Virus record (IMG/VR): IMGVR_UViG_3300009071_002060
Span: 52,712 to 116,711 of that record
DNA: 64,000 nucleotides
Reading direction: 5' to 3' (one strand)
Source of the DNA: a virus
Shown in pieces: positions 8,287-15,628 of this stretch (the first letter of the stretch is position 1; every line of letters starts with the position of its first letter). The notes beneath the pieces are model-generated. The model had not been told where the DNA came from. It was given only the letters and a program-made list of their open reading frames with translations, and did not search any database. A program made the translations under genes and the position numbers.

Positions 8287-9526
8287 TACATTAAAAAACT
8301 TAACAGACAATGTCACAGACACAATACTAAAAGATGTTAAAGCTAAAGCATCTGAGCATGTGTCAGCAGTTATTAAGGATCATATACAAAGTATGGACCT
8401 TGACAGCATTGTCAGCGAAAGTATTAAAACCCATGTAAACACATGGCTTGACAGTCATGAAGATTGGCTAACTAAAACTGTCAATCCAATTATTGACCTA
8501 GTAAGGCGTGATGCCAGTGCCGCAGTATTAGAAAAAGCATCAGACGATATCAAAGAAGCCATTGGTAAACAAGTATCAAAATTTGATGAATTAGCAACAA
8601 AAGGTTTTGCTGATCAATTCCATGCACGATTACGTGATTTTAATTTTCCTCCAGAAAGCATACCAGCCACTGCTTTAAAATTTAATCCAGAGACCATTAG
8701 TGGAGATAACATCAGCGGTGGAATACAACGCAACTTTAATTCAGTTGGCATACAGGATTTAGCCAATGATGTTCAGATGACTGTATCCAATGATGCTACA
8801 ACATTTGAAAATAAGCTAGTAGCCAGTGAACTTGAAGTTGTTGGTAAAACAACATTGAAGTTTGTTGAAATGGAAGGTATTAATACTGCTAGTCCGTTTT
8901 ATCTAAAGTTGATTGAAAATGTTAGTACCAGTGCCGCACACAAAATCAATGATGACATATTCCAATCATACAGTGATAAGGTGTTTGATCGTATTGCTAT
9001 CGAAGGTGTTGACATTACAGTATTACGAGTAAACGGAAACGTTGTATTTGAAGATAATAAAATTGGCGGACATATAACAGAAAGCAATTTACGTAAAGTT
9101 GGTAGACTTAAAGAACTAGATATTGAAGGTGAGCTTTCTGTTAGCAACAACTCACTTTATGTATCGGGCAAAAGAGTTGGCATCAACACAACAGAACCAA
9201 GTGCGGCGTTAAGTGTGTGGGATAGTGAAGTAGAAGTAGAAATAAAAAGATTTGATCAAGACACTGCCGTTATACAAACTCCAAGGAATCAAGATCTTGT
9301 TATATCATCAAATAAACAATCAAATTTACGTTTAACAGTTGATGGAACTACACAAGTACAAAAATTACAAATGGGTACTATGACTTTTAAAAGCTCTGAT
9401 AAACCACCAAATTATACTGATGGTAAAGGTGCAGTAGTATTCAATGCTAACCCAAGTCTAGGTGGTCCATTGGGCTGGGTTTGTTTAGGTGGAACTAACT
9501 GGGCTAACTTTGGCGTCATTGACTAA
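8270..9526 (+). CDS. Virion structural protein, tail-fibre/appendage-like (418 aa)
   Basis: The N-terminal about 130 residues are predicted helical and charged, with IDDTLKNLTDNVTDTILKDV giving a coiled-coil-like pattern. The rest is beta-rich. Near residue 300 it has VGINTTEPSAALSVWD, the phrase typical of phage tail-fibre and tail-spike shafts, and it ends with GPLGWVCLGGTNWANFGVID, a C-terminal head often seen in phage appendage proteins. Two ATG codons (8270, 8273) compete for the start. Position after the hypothetical gene at 7534 and before an oxygenase is unlike the main fibre cluster at 36-47 kb, so it may be an accessory virion protein. Confidence 0.7.
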   Translation: MMSIDDTLKNLTDNVTDTILKDVKAKASEHVSAVIKDHIQSMDLDSIVSESIKTHVNTWLDSHEDWLTKTVNPIIDLVRRDASAAVLEKASDDIKEAIGKQVSKFDELATKGFADQFHARLRDFNFPPESIPATALKFNPETISGDNISGGIQRNFNSVGIQDLANDVQMTVSNDATTFENKLVASELEVVGKTTLKFVEMEGINTASPFYLKLIENVSTSAAHKINDDIFQSYSDKVFDRIAIEGVDITVLRVNGNVVFEDNKIGGHITESNLRKVGRLKELDIEGELSVSNNSLYVSGKRVGINTTEPSAALSVWDSEVEVEIKRFDQDTAVIQTPRNQDLVISSNKQSNLRLTVDGTTQVQKLQMGTMTFKSSDKPPNYTDGKGAVVFNANPSLGGPLGWVCLGGTNWANFGVID

Positions 9527-9550
9527 GTGAGGTATTTTGGAGATTAATTA

Positions 9551-10522
9551 ATGAAAGAGACTGTACTTGGAAAAAATTTCGGCTTGATGCTAGAAGACGT
9601 TGACTTAGTCAAGTATTCATCCGAAAATTTTGAAGAATTATATAGCAAATTTGTACACAATAAATTCTTGGTTATTCGAGGACATCGCGAATTAACTGAT
9701 CACGAGTTTTCAAACACGTTTACTATGTTTGGAGATGGGTTCGTTTGGGACGAGGCATTTGAACGAACTGGAGTTGGTGAAGTACATAAAATCATTCATA
9801 GAGATACTCCTCCATCAGCAGGAAAAGAAAATGCCTGGCACAACGAACTTAGTTGGCAAAAAAATCCTTGTAAGGCTGTGGTAATTAATTTAAAAGTTGT
9901 TCCAGCATATGGCAGTGATACATTATGGATTGATACTAATAAAGTATGGGAAAACTTGCCGGCGCCATTGCGTCAACTTATACATAAAAAATCAGCATTA
10001 CATTCTCCACCAACAGAAAATTATCATACAGAAATTGTAAAAATGAAAGAGCAACAAGCCGATAAAGGTTTTGAAACAGATGCTATTCATCCAATGGTTA
10101 TTCAGCATCCAGATACAGGCTTGTGGCACGTATATGTTAATCCGTTGTTTACTCAATACATCAAAGGCATGGCAAAGAAAGATAGTTATTGGGTACTTCA
10201 TCAAATATACGACACATTTCATATACCTGAATTCCAGTATAGACATAGATGGCAACCAGGTGATATTATCCTATGGGACAACAGATCCACAGTACATTAT
10301 GCATGTAGTGGGTACTTTCCAAACTATCGTGAAAGCAGACGATTAATGCTCATAAGCCAAAAAGGTAAACCAGAGTGGAATACAGTTGATCATCTTCCGT
10401 TGCCTTCTGAAGAAGAATACTTTAGAAGTAACCCAGAGTTCTACGGAGGTATAAGACGCCACCGAAATAGAAAACAATGGTTCACTAGAGATATTGAAAA
10501 ATTGCTTGAACAATACGGTTGA
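9551..10522 (+). CDS. TauD/TfdA-family 2OG-Fe(II) dioxygenase
   Basis: A 323-residue protein with the TauD architecture. The iron-binding pair is in AWHNELSW (His97, Glu99), followed by GSDTLWIDTNKVWENLP, which is the TauD GGxTxFxxxxxAYxxLP block. The distal ligand is His249 in STVHYACSGYF and the 2OG-binding Arg is in YRESRRLMLIS. The iron motif is HxE rather than the usual HxD; HxE occurs in clavaminate synthase and AsnO-type hydroxylases. Substrate unknown. An AGGTATTTTGGAG ribosome region precedes ATG 9551. Confidence 0.85.
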   Translation: MKETVLGKNFGLMLEDVDLVKYSSENFEELYSKFVHNKFLVIRGHRELTDHEFSNTFTMFGDGFVWDEAFERTGVGEVHKIIHRDTPPSAGKENAWHNELSWQKNPCKAVVINLKVVPAYGSDTLWIDTNKVWENLPAPLRQLIHKKSALHSPPTENYHTEIVKMKEQQADKGFETDAIHPMVIQHPDTGLWHVYVNPLFTQYIKGMAKKDSYWVLHQIYDTFHIPEFQYRHRWQPGDIILWDNRSTVHYACSGYFPNYRESRRLMLISQKGKPEWNTVDHLPLPSEEEYFRSNPEFYGGIRRHRNRKQWFTRDIEKLLEQYG

Positions 10523-10547
10523 CATTATCTAATATTTGTGTTACATT
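10519..10547 (+). promoter_or_regulatory. Sigma70-type promoter before uvsE
   Basis: TTGACA, 17-base spacer, TACATT, ending 33 bases before the uvsE start. The -35 overlaps the stop of the TauD-like gene. Confidence 0.5.
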
Positions 10548-10580
10548 GTAGTTTGTATTAAGTAACATAGAGTTCACACA

Positions 10581-11615
10581 ATGTCTTTTGATCAAAGTAC
10601 ACATCGTGTTGGTTTTGCCTGTAAATATTTGCACCCAGACCAAACACAAAAGAAGAAACTGCTAGAAGAAATTCAGCGTCCGTTAACTGAAAAGTGTACA
10701 ACAGTACAATGGCTCAATAGACAAACTGTAGATGTTGCAGAACAACGGCTGTGGGATATTATGGTTCATAACACTCAAGCAGTTTACAATCTAGTTGAAT
10801 GGGTTGGCTCACAAGAGCCAGAGCTTAGAATGGTACGTATTGGCAGTAATCAATTGCCTATGTATACACAACCAGATTGGCGTTATTTTTGGCAACAACC
10901 AGATGTTAGAGAATATGCATCTAAAGAATATGCCAAGGCAGGTGATCTTGCACGTAAACTAGATGTGCGTCTAAGTATGCACCCTGGTCAGTTTACTGTT
11001 CTTGCTAGTGATAGCCCAGATATAGTAAATAGAAGTATAGAGGAGTTTGAATACCATGCAGATATTATCAGATGGATGGGCTACGGCCAACAATTCCAGG
11101 ACTTTAAGTGCAACGTCCATATCTCGGGTCGAGCCGGTCCACAAGGCATCAGACAAGCATTACCGCGACTCTCCCCAGAAGCAAGAAACACAATCACGAT
11201 CGAAAACGACGAAATGTCGTGGGGCCTCGAAGCATCGCTCGAACTCCAAAATGATGTCGCACTCGTACTTGACATACACCACCACTGGGTCTCTTCAGGA
11301 GAATACATACTACCCACCGACGATAGACTTCGACGTGTAAAAGATAGTTGGCGTGGTGTCCGACCTGTTATACATTATTCTTACAGTCGTAACGAGCATT
11401 TACCAGCAGATTTTGCACACGACACTAAGCCCAACATGGAGCAACTGCTAGAATCTGGTTCTAAAAAGCAGAAACTTAGAGCTCATAGCGATTACTATCC
11501 TAATCCACTTGTTAACCAATGGGCGGCTACATTCGCAGATAGCTTTGATATAATGTGCGAAAGCAAGTGTAAGAATCTTGCTAGTATGAAATTCTACAAC
11601 GAATATATTAAATGA
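10581..11615 (+). CDS. uvsE: UV damage endonuclease (UVDE)
   Basis: UVDE is a TIM-barrel endonuclease that nicks 5' of UV photoproducts. The 344-residue protein has the family order: RVGFACKYL at the start, MVRIGSNQLPMY, LSMHPGQFTVLAS, a NVHISGR strand, TIENDEMSW, LVLDIHHHW, and VIHYSYSR plus AHSDYY near the end. These supply the His, Glu and Asp metal ligands. Its length matches fungal/bacterial UVDE cores. The stretch about 11098-11335 uses C-ending and CTC/TCG codons unlike the rest of the gene (see findings). It would repair sunlight damage to phage DNA, fitting a surface-water host. Confidence 0.9.
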   Translation: MSFDQSTHRVGFACKYLHPDQTQKKKLLEEIQRPLTEKCTTVQWLNRQTVDVAEQRLWDIMVHNTQAVYNLVEWVGSQEPELRMVRIGSNQLPMYTQPDWRYFWQQPDVREYASKEYAKAGDLARKLDVRLSMHPGQFTVLASDSPDIVNRSIEEFEYHADIIRWMGYGQQFQDFKCNVHISGRAGPQGIRQALPRLSPEARNTITIENDEMSWGLEASLELQNDVALVLDIHHHWVSSGEYILPTDDRLRRVKDSWRGVRPVIHYSYSRNEHLPADFAHDTKPNMEQLLESGSKKQKLRAHSDYYPNPLVNQWAATFADSFDIMCESKCKNLASMKFYNEYIK

Positions 11616-11827
11616 ACAAACATTTTGAAGTCAATGGTTACGAATATTGGACTGACCTTGACGTAGAACCTGATGGCGACAATCAAAAACTATGGCACTA
11701 TTGCTTTAAGAAAGAAACCGAGATTCAAATGGGTAATGGTTTCTACAGTCATAGCCCATATAAATATATGAGTAAAGAAGAGTTTGCCAAACACATTCAA
11801 ACTGTAGAAGTGTTTAATCAAGGATAA
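11612..11827 (+). CDS. Hypothetical protein (71 aa)
   Basis: Not recognised. Its ATG overlaps the uvsE stop (ATGA), and it ends 4 bases before rpiB, so it is part of the uvsE-rpiB message. Aromatic-rich soluble protein (YEYWTDLDVEPDGDNQKLWHY) with no signal or membrane segment. Confidence 0.7.
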   Translation: MNKHFEVNGYEYWTDLDVEPDGDNQKLWHYCFKKETEIQMGNGFYSHSPYKYMSKEEFAKHIQTVEVFNQG

Positions 11828-11831
11828 CAAA

Positions 11832-12320
11832 ATGATTGGAATTGCAAGTGACCACGGCGGTTTTGTCCTAAAGCAATACTTGTTAGACAAAACACTGGGT
11901 TTCTCAAAAAATGCCCTAAGCGACTTTGGTTGTTACAACCTAGACAGTGTTGACTACCCAATATATGGTCATAAGATATCCGAGTCAATAACCAATGGAG
12001 AGATGGAACGTGGAATTATTATTTGCGGTACTGGTATTGGAATTAGCATTTCTGCTAATCGTCACCCTGGTGTAAGAGCCGCACTTTGTTACGATGTAAC
12101 AACGGCTAGACTGGCACGTGAACATAACAATGCAAATGTACTAGCACTAGGTGCTCGAATGACAGCACCAGAATTAGCATTAGAAATTTTAGATGTGTTT
12201 CTTAAAACAGAATTTGAAGGTGGGCGTCATAAGAATCGTGTAGATGCTATTGAACTGCCAAACAAGAAATCATTCAGTACCCGCTGGCGACCATACATAC
12301 TTGGGAGCAGGTCCAAGTAA
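11832..12320 (+). CDS. rpiB: Ribose-5-phosphate isomerase B
   Basis: RpiB interconverts ribose-5-phosphate and ribulose-5-phosphate, supplying ribose for nucleotide synthesis. The start MIGIASDHGGF, the anion-hole segment GIIICGTGIGISISANRHPGVRAALC and the DVTTARLAREHNNANVLALGAR block are diagnostic of RpiB/LacAB. The Cys in ICGTG is the usual catalytic base position. At 162 residues it is slightly longer than typical RpiB (about 150), and its last 51 bases are antisense to the SWIM gene. Alongside GuaC and PyrB it points to boosted nucleotide supply. Confidence 0.92.
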   Translation: MIGIASDHGGFVLKQYLLDKTLGFSKNALSDFGCYNLDSVDYPIYGHKISESITNGEMERGIIICGTGIGISISANRHPGVRAALCYDVTTARLAREHNNANVLALGARMTAPELALEILDVFLKTEFEGGRHKNRVDAIELPNKKSFSTRWRPYILGSRSK

Positions 12321-12521
12321 ACGACGAGCAACGGCTACGGTGTGTTTACATTTACCTCTAAATCCAAAGCCAGGACAACTACAATCAAATCCTTTTGGAT
12401 GTAGCTCAACTTCGTAGGTGTTACCTTTACTTCCTTCTACAGGCCACACCATACCAAGAAAACAATGATTTTCAGTGTTCATATCTTCCGGCTTGTAAAA
12501 AGTTGGTTTAAATTTAGGCAT
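12270..12521 (-). CDS. SWIM zinc-finger protein (83 aa)
   Basis: The segment FDCSCPGFGFRGKCKHTVAVARRLL has the CxCx(n)CxH spacing of a SWIM zinc finger, a small DNA- or protein-binding module. Nothing else is recognisable. The gene overlaps rpiB antisense over 51 bases at its 3' end and overlaps the upstream minus-strand gene by 8 bases. It is driven by the minus-strand promoter at 12761-12789. Likely an accessory regulator; target unknown. Confidence 0.75.
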   Translation of the reverse strand: MPKFKPTFYKPEDMNTENHCFLGMVWPVEGSKGNTYEVELHPKGFDCSCPGFGFRGKCKHTVAVARRLLGPAPKYVWSPAGTE

Positions 12522-12735
12522 TATCAGTTACCTCAAAATTTGGGTCGTTATGCAGTTTGACCCAACGTCCATCAAAACCTTTGTGGTCTCGCGGACCTTC
12601 TGTTTTATTTTCGCTACGTAGCATCATAGCACCACGGCGAATCTCTTCAACAAGCCAACGAGTACCATGCTGATGTATCCGGTTTTTGCCGTGGCGTGTT
12701 TTGCCTTTGAGCTCTATCCAGTTTCCTACTTGCAT
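12514..12735 (-). CDS. Small hypothetical protein (73 aa)
   Basis: The start at 12735 (MQVGNWIELKG) is chosen because AAGGAG lies just upstream and the strong promoter at 12761-12789 excludes a longer product. The protein is basic with KGKTRHGKNRIHQHGTRW and may be a small beta-barrel or nucleic-acid binder. First gene of a two-gene operon with the SWIM protein. Family not recognised. Confidence 0.65.
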   Translation of the reverse strand: MQVGNWIELKGKTRHGKNRIHQHGTRWLVEEIRRGAMMLRSENKTEGPRDHKGFDGRWVKLHNDPNFEVTDNA

Positions 12736-12760
12736 CGTCTGCTCCTTAATTGTTATGTAC

Positions 12761-12789
12761 ATTATACGGCAATTTGCCCAAAAGGTCAA
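12761..12789 (-). promoter_or_regulatory. Sigma70-type promoter, conserved-spacer class
   Basis: On the minus strand: TTGACC, a 17-base spacer beginning TTTTGGGCAAA and ending CG, then TATAAT. The spacer is shared with five plus-strand promoters in the window (13456, 22876, 24187, 29779, 56830). It drives the 12735-12270 operon. Confidence 0.8.
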
Positions 12790-12833
12790 CCAAAAAAAGG
12801 TGGATTTTTCTGGTAAAATCAGGCAGATTTCAG

Positions 12834-12873
12834 TTGACAACTGCTTATACATATGCTATAGTGTATGTATAAG
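12834..12873 (+). promoter_or_regulatory. Promoter with operator-like palindrome over the -10
   Basis: TTGACA at 12834-12839, 17-base spacer, extended -10 TGC-TATAGT at 12857-12862. A perfect 10-base inverted repeat, CTTATACATA (12844-12853) and TATGTATAAG (12864-12873), encloses the -10 and start region, exactly where a dimeric repressor would block transcription. Confidence 0.75.
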
Positions 12874-12900
12874 TTAACATAGCAGAGAGGGATACACGCT

Positions 12901-13089
12901 ATGACATTCCAACAACAGGTAGCCAAGTTCGTAAGCGATAACCTAGATCGTACAGCCGACCGCTATGAACAGATTTGGTCAATCAAGTCGGCACTGCTCG
13001 CACATGGTCATCAACTGCTGGCAACAGACAGAGAGACTATCGATAGTGTGCTAGATGTGCTGTTCGAAGAATACAATTTTCCAGCATAA
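12901..13089 (+). CDS. Small hypothetical protein (62 aa)
   Basis: Driven by the palindrome-bearing promoter just upstream, with GAGAGGG as ribosome site. The product is acidic and mostly helical (QQQVAKFVSDNLDRTADRYEQIWSIKSALLAHGHQLL). No family recognised. Codon use is slightly richer in G/C than neighbours. A small host-takeover or anti-defence protein is a fair guess from promoter strength, not from sequence. Confidence 0.6.
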   Translation: MTFQQQVAKFVSDNLDRTADRYEQIWSIKSALLAHGHQLLATDRETIDSVLDVLFEEYNFPA

Positions 13090-13094
13090 AGAGG

Positions 13095-13122
13095 TTGACA
13101 AAACACTAGGATGTGCTATTAT
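13095..13122 (+). promoter_or_regulatory. Sigma70-type promoter
   Basis: TTGACA, 16-base spacer, extended -10 TGC-TATTAT. The predicted start of transcription falls at about 13129, on the ATG of the GIY-YIG gene. Confidence 0.65.
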
Positions 13123-13128
13123 ATGTGT

Positions 13129-13449
13129 ATGATAAGGAAAAAACGCACAGACAGAAACCACATTATCTACAAGATCTCCAGTGGAGAAGACTTCTACATT
13201 GGTGTTACTGCTAAGACACAGAGCACCGAAAAGAAGTCCTTGCAGGTACGTTTTAACAAGCACGTATACCGTAGCCGTAGCGAAAACAAGGGCTGGTTGC
13301 TATACGAAGAAATGCGCCGTAAGGGTGTAGACGAATTTACTGCTGAAGTACTCGAAATAGTACGCGGAAAGACACCTGCTCACAAACGAGAACGTGAACT
13401 TATTTCAGAGTTACAACCCACTCTAAACACCGATATGCGAGGGTGTTAA
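13129..13449 (+). CDS. GIY-YIG nuclease-domain protein
   Basis: The 106-residue protein is essentially one GIY-YIG domain: IIYKISSGEDFYIGVT gives the GIY/YIG pair, RFNKHVYRSRSENK supplies the conserved Arg and His, and the end HKRERELISELQPTLNTDMRG holds the catalytic Glu and the terminal N found in homing nucleases and phage Seg-type enzymes. It lacks a separate DNA-binding domain. The start is uncertain: ATGs at 13111 and 13123 lie in or too near the -10, so 13129 (leaderless or nearly so) is chosen. It may be a selfish nuclease or a host-DNA degrading enzyme. Confidence 0.75.
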   Translation: MIRKKRTDRNHIIYKISSGEDFYIGVTAKTQSTEKKSLQVRFNKHVYRSRSENKGWLLYEEMRRKGVDEFTAEVLEIVRGKTPAHKRERELISELQPTLNTDMRGC

Positions 13450-13455
13450 AAAAGG

Positions 13456-13484
13456 TTGACCTTTTGGGAAAGATGTCGTATACT
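13456..13484 (+). promoter_or_regulatory. Sigma70-type promoter, conserved-spacer class
   Basis: TTGACC, spacer beginning TTTTGGGAAA and ending CG, then TATACT. Followed by ACAATAAGGAAA leader and a GGAG ribosome site. Nearly identical over 50 bases to the promoter at 24187. Confidence 0.85.
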
Positions 13485-13513
13485 ACAAGAACAATAAGGA
13501 AATGGAGAAACAA

Positions 13514-13789
13514 ATGAACGCCTTAGATATTGCCCGTGAAATTAAACAAGGTACTTTTACTGCCGATGAACTTGAACTGTTAACTCAGTCATTGAGGTTT
13601 GCTCGTGCAGAAAACGGTCGTGATACCATTCGTAAACTTATGGTAGGCGACAAGGTTAAATTTAATGGTCGTAGGAACAGAGTTGTTAAAGGTACTGTTA
13701 CGAAGATCAAGATCAAAAACGTTGTGGTTAAGGATGACAGCTCACATTCGAGTTGGAATGTTCCTGCCCAGATGCTTGAGTTGGCTTAA
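13514..13789 (+). CDS. Hypothetical protein with SH3/KOW-like C-terminus (91 aa)
   Basis: ATG 13514 is preferred to 13502 because GGAG precedes it by five bases within the conserved leader. Residues about 1-40 look helical; residues 43-91 (VGDKVKFNGRR ... VKGTVTKIKIKNVVVKDDSSH) look like a small beta barrel of SH3/KOW type often seen in phage accessory proteins. First gene of a run of short genes reading to the lipoprotein cluster. Function unknown. Confidence 0.7.
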   Translation: MNALDIAREIKQGTFTADELELLTQSLRFARAENGRDTIRKLMVGDKVKFNGRRNRVVKGTVTKIKIKNVVVKDDSSHSSWNVPAQMLELA

Positions 13790-14019
13790 TGATTACAGAG
13801 CAACTCACAAAGAGCTTGGAGGGTCTTGCACATGGTGCAGACCCGTCCCAAGAGCTGACGAAGCTAACCTCAGATGAGATATATAGTCTTCAGCTATTCG
13901 TCGACAATTTAAATAATCAACTTCAGGACATAAGGGAATCTGTTCTTGGTACTACGTTTGATTTGTCTTCTTCTCACCCCTTGTTAGACGTAGGAATAAA
14001 AAGTGCAAAAGAAAAATAA
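13789..14019 (+). CDS. Hypothetical protein (76 aa)
   Basis: Start overlaps the preceding stop (TAATG), implying coupling. Acidic helical protein (KLTSDEIYSLQLFVDNLNNQLQDIRESVLG) with coiled-coil tendency; no membrane or signal segment. Not recognised. Confidence 0.65.
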   Translation: MITEQLTKSLEGLAHGADPSQELTKLTSDEIYSLQLFVDNLNNQLQDIRESVLGTTFDLSSSHPLLDVGIKSAKEK

Positions 14020-14191
14020 GATGGAACCAATGAAGCCTGAGAAAGCGGCCGCTAAGGCTGTTTTTGAAATGCAGATGAATACCAAAGAAGCAATTCGTTT
14101 TGTTGAACGAAGAGCTAGGGTTGATGAAAAAACTGCTAAGAAAGCGATTGAAGATGCACCAGTCTGGTACAAAAATAAAGACAAAGATTAG
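14003..14191 (+). CDS. Small Lys/Glu-rich hypothetical protein
   Basis: GTG at 14003 has an AGGA site at good spacing; ATG 14021 is an alternative. The product is highly charged and helical (KPEKAAAKAVFEMQMNTKEAIRFVERRARVDEKTAKKAIED). It overlaps the gene before it by 17 bases and the lipoprotein after it by 38. Not recognised. Confidence 0.55.
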   Translation: MQKKNKMEPMKPEKAAAKAVFEMQMNTKEAIRFVERRARVDEKTAKKAIEDAPVWYKNKDKD

Positions 14192-14426
14192 CATCGTGGC
14201 TTTAACGGCTATGTTGGCAATGGGCGGTTGCACTGCCTATCATAAGCCACAGTATAGCATGGCTGTTGAATCTGGAGTAAGTGTTGATTGTCGTAATGCT
14301 CATATTATGATTAATTATTATGCTGAGCTACTAGACAAAGAGATTAACGAACCCATTTATGCCGACGATTACAATCGTGGACTTATGCATCAAATTACAA
14401 GAATTCGTTCAGTGTGCGGAGTATAG
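14154..14426 (+). CDS. Putative lipoprotein (90 aa)
   Basis: From ATG 14154 the protein has a basic n-region, a hydrophobic stretch (ISIVALTAMLAMGGC) and a lipobox ending at Cys26. The mature part holds two more Cys (VDCRNAH, VCGV). It should be anchored in the envelope. It is followed 3 bases later by a second secreted protein gene. Start uncertain because the gene overlaps the upstream one in another frame. Function unknown; envelope alteration or superinfection exclusion are possibilities. Confidence 0.6.
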   Translation: MHQSGTKIKTKISIVALTAMLAMGGCTAYHKPQYSMAVESGVSVDCRNAHIMINYYAELLDKEINEPIYADDYNRGLMHQITRIRSVCGV

Positions 14427-14429
14427 ACA

Positions 14430-14897
14430 ATGAAAGTTAAACATGTATTAGGAATGTTTGCTGTATTTGCAACTCTAACATCTGGTGCTACGGCTACAGT
14501 AGCCAACGAAACTTGGAGAATGAATCCCGATCATCTTAATAATTTTAGGTATGATTGTAGAGTAAAAGAACAACAACTTGCCTTTTTGGCATCGCAATTA
14601 CCCACACCATGGGAAGTATTTAAAGGTGATGTATTTGGCAATGGTATACTTTCACAGGTGCTTCACTTACATGCTGGCACATATAAACGACACCGAGCAG
14701 TACGTAATCGCTCACAACAGGCTGTCGTAAAATGGATCATGCATGATATTGTTACAAACTGTGATTGGCACACAATTAGATCACCGCAATGTATGCAAAT
14801 TACTGATGAATCAGATTATGGTACTTCTGTTGCGAAACGTTGCTATGATGGGCGAAACCCACAGCCTATTATTAACAAGTGGGAAAAGGTTGACTAA
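14430..14897 (+). CDS. Secreted hypothetical protein (155 aa)
   Basis: Begins MKVKHVLGMFAVFATLTSGATATVANE, a Sec signal with cleavage near residue 25. The mature domain has four Cys (YDCRVKE, TNCDWHT, PQCMQIT, KRCYDGR), suggesting disulfides in the periplasm. Family not recognised. It sits between two lipoprotein genes, all in one direction, forming an exported-protein cluster. Confidence 0.65.
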   Translation: MKVKHVLGMFAVFATLTSGATATVANETWRMNPDHLNNFRYDCRVKEQQLAFLASQLPTPWEVFKGDVFGNGILSQVLHLHAGTYKRHRAVRNRSQQAVVKWIMHDIVTNCDWHTIRSPQCMQITDESDYGTSVAKRCYDGRNPQPIINKWEKVD

Positions 14898-14951
14898 TGG
14901 TAACTTCTGTGTTACTATATCAACAATGTTAAATGTTTATGGAGAAACATT

Positions 14952-15551
14952 ATGAATAAGAAGCTAGTTATTGTTCCGTTGATTGCTACGGCGTTCCTTG
15001 GTGCCTGTTCTTCGCAGAACAAGTGGGAAGAACGTGCTGAGCGAAGGATGGAATTACGCCAGGAACGAGTTGAAAGTGCTCTCGACGAGGCTCCAGACTG
15101 GATGACTGAACTCCCTGAAAATAGTAATTCTGTAGTGTATGCGAGCGGAACTGCTTCTTCAGGAGACTTTAATATGGCAATGGGTGTAGCCAGGACAAAT
15201 GCTTTTGAAGGTATTTGTATGGCGGCAGGCGGAGCCGTAAAGAGTCAGACTAAAGTGTACAGAAATGATACACAAAAGTCAACATCAAGCATGAATACTA
15301 CTGCTATTAAGAGTATTTGCCCATCAGTTGATATTACTGGTGCAGAGATTGTTGAAAGCAAGATAGTGCCAGAATACGGTATGTTCAGAGCATACGTTTT
15401 GGCCGCATTGCCAATTGGTGAAGCTAACGTGTTAAAGACTACTAAAGTTAATAACCACCTTAGCAAACTTAGCATTCAATCACGATCCGCTGAGTTTAAG
15501 GAACTTGATAAAGAGTCTGATAAACTCGTAAATAGAGTTCCGGTTCAATAA
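14952..15551 (+). CDS. LPP20-like lipoprotein (199 aa)
   Basis: Lipobox FLGAC with the acylated Cys at residue 19, then a charged helix (WEERAERRMELRQERVESALDEAPDWM). Residues about 63-130 (VVYASGTASSGDFNMAMGVARTNAFEGICMAAGG) follow the pattern of the LPP20 lipoprotein family, in which a small alpha/beta domain begins with a YAxGxG phrase and a long helix of A-x-x-x-A type. Last gene of the exported cluster; a strong terminator follows 16 bases after the stop. Role unknown. Confidence 0.65.
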   Translation: MNKKLVIVPLIATAFLGACSSQNKWEERAERRMELRQERVESALDEAPDWMTELPENSNSVVYASGTASSGDFNMAMGVARTNAFEGICMAAGGAVKSQTKVYRNDTQKSTSSMNTTAIKSICPSVDITGAEIVESKIVPEYGMFRAYVLAALPIGEANVLKTTKVNNHLSKLSIQSRSAEFKELDKESDKLVNRVPVQ

Positions 15552-15566
15552 TACCAATATATAAAC

Positions 15567-15598
15567 AAAAACGGCGCTTCACAGGCGCCGTTTTTTTT
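15567..15598 (+). terminator. Rho-independent terminator
   Basis: Stem AAAAACGGCGC / GCGCCGTTTTT with a 7-base loop, followed by a T run. It closes the 13.5-15.5 kb accessory operon. Confidence 0.9.
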
Positions 15599-15615
15599 GA
15601 CTAAAAATAGAACAC

Positions 15616-15625
15616 CTTAAATACT
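15616..15625 (+). promoter_or_regulatory. T4-like late promoter motif
   Basis: CTTAAATACT just before the radical SAM gene start at 15629. Core TAAATAC as in the other late-type sites, but the ATG is very close, so this is a weaker case. Confidence 0.35.
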
Positions 15626-15628
15626 AAT

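Noticed and set aside
12736-12852. N-terminal extension of the 12514 minus-strand gene
   Set aside because: It would place coding sequence upstream of and across its own strong promoter.
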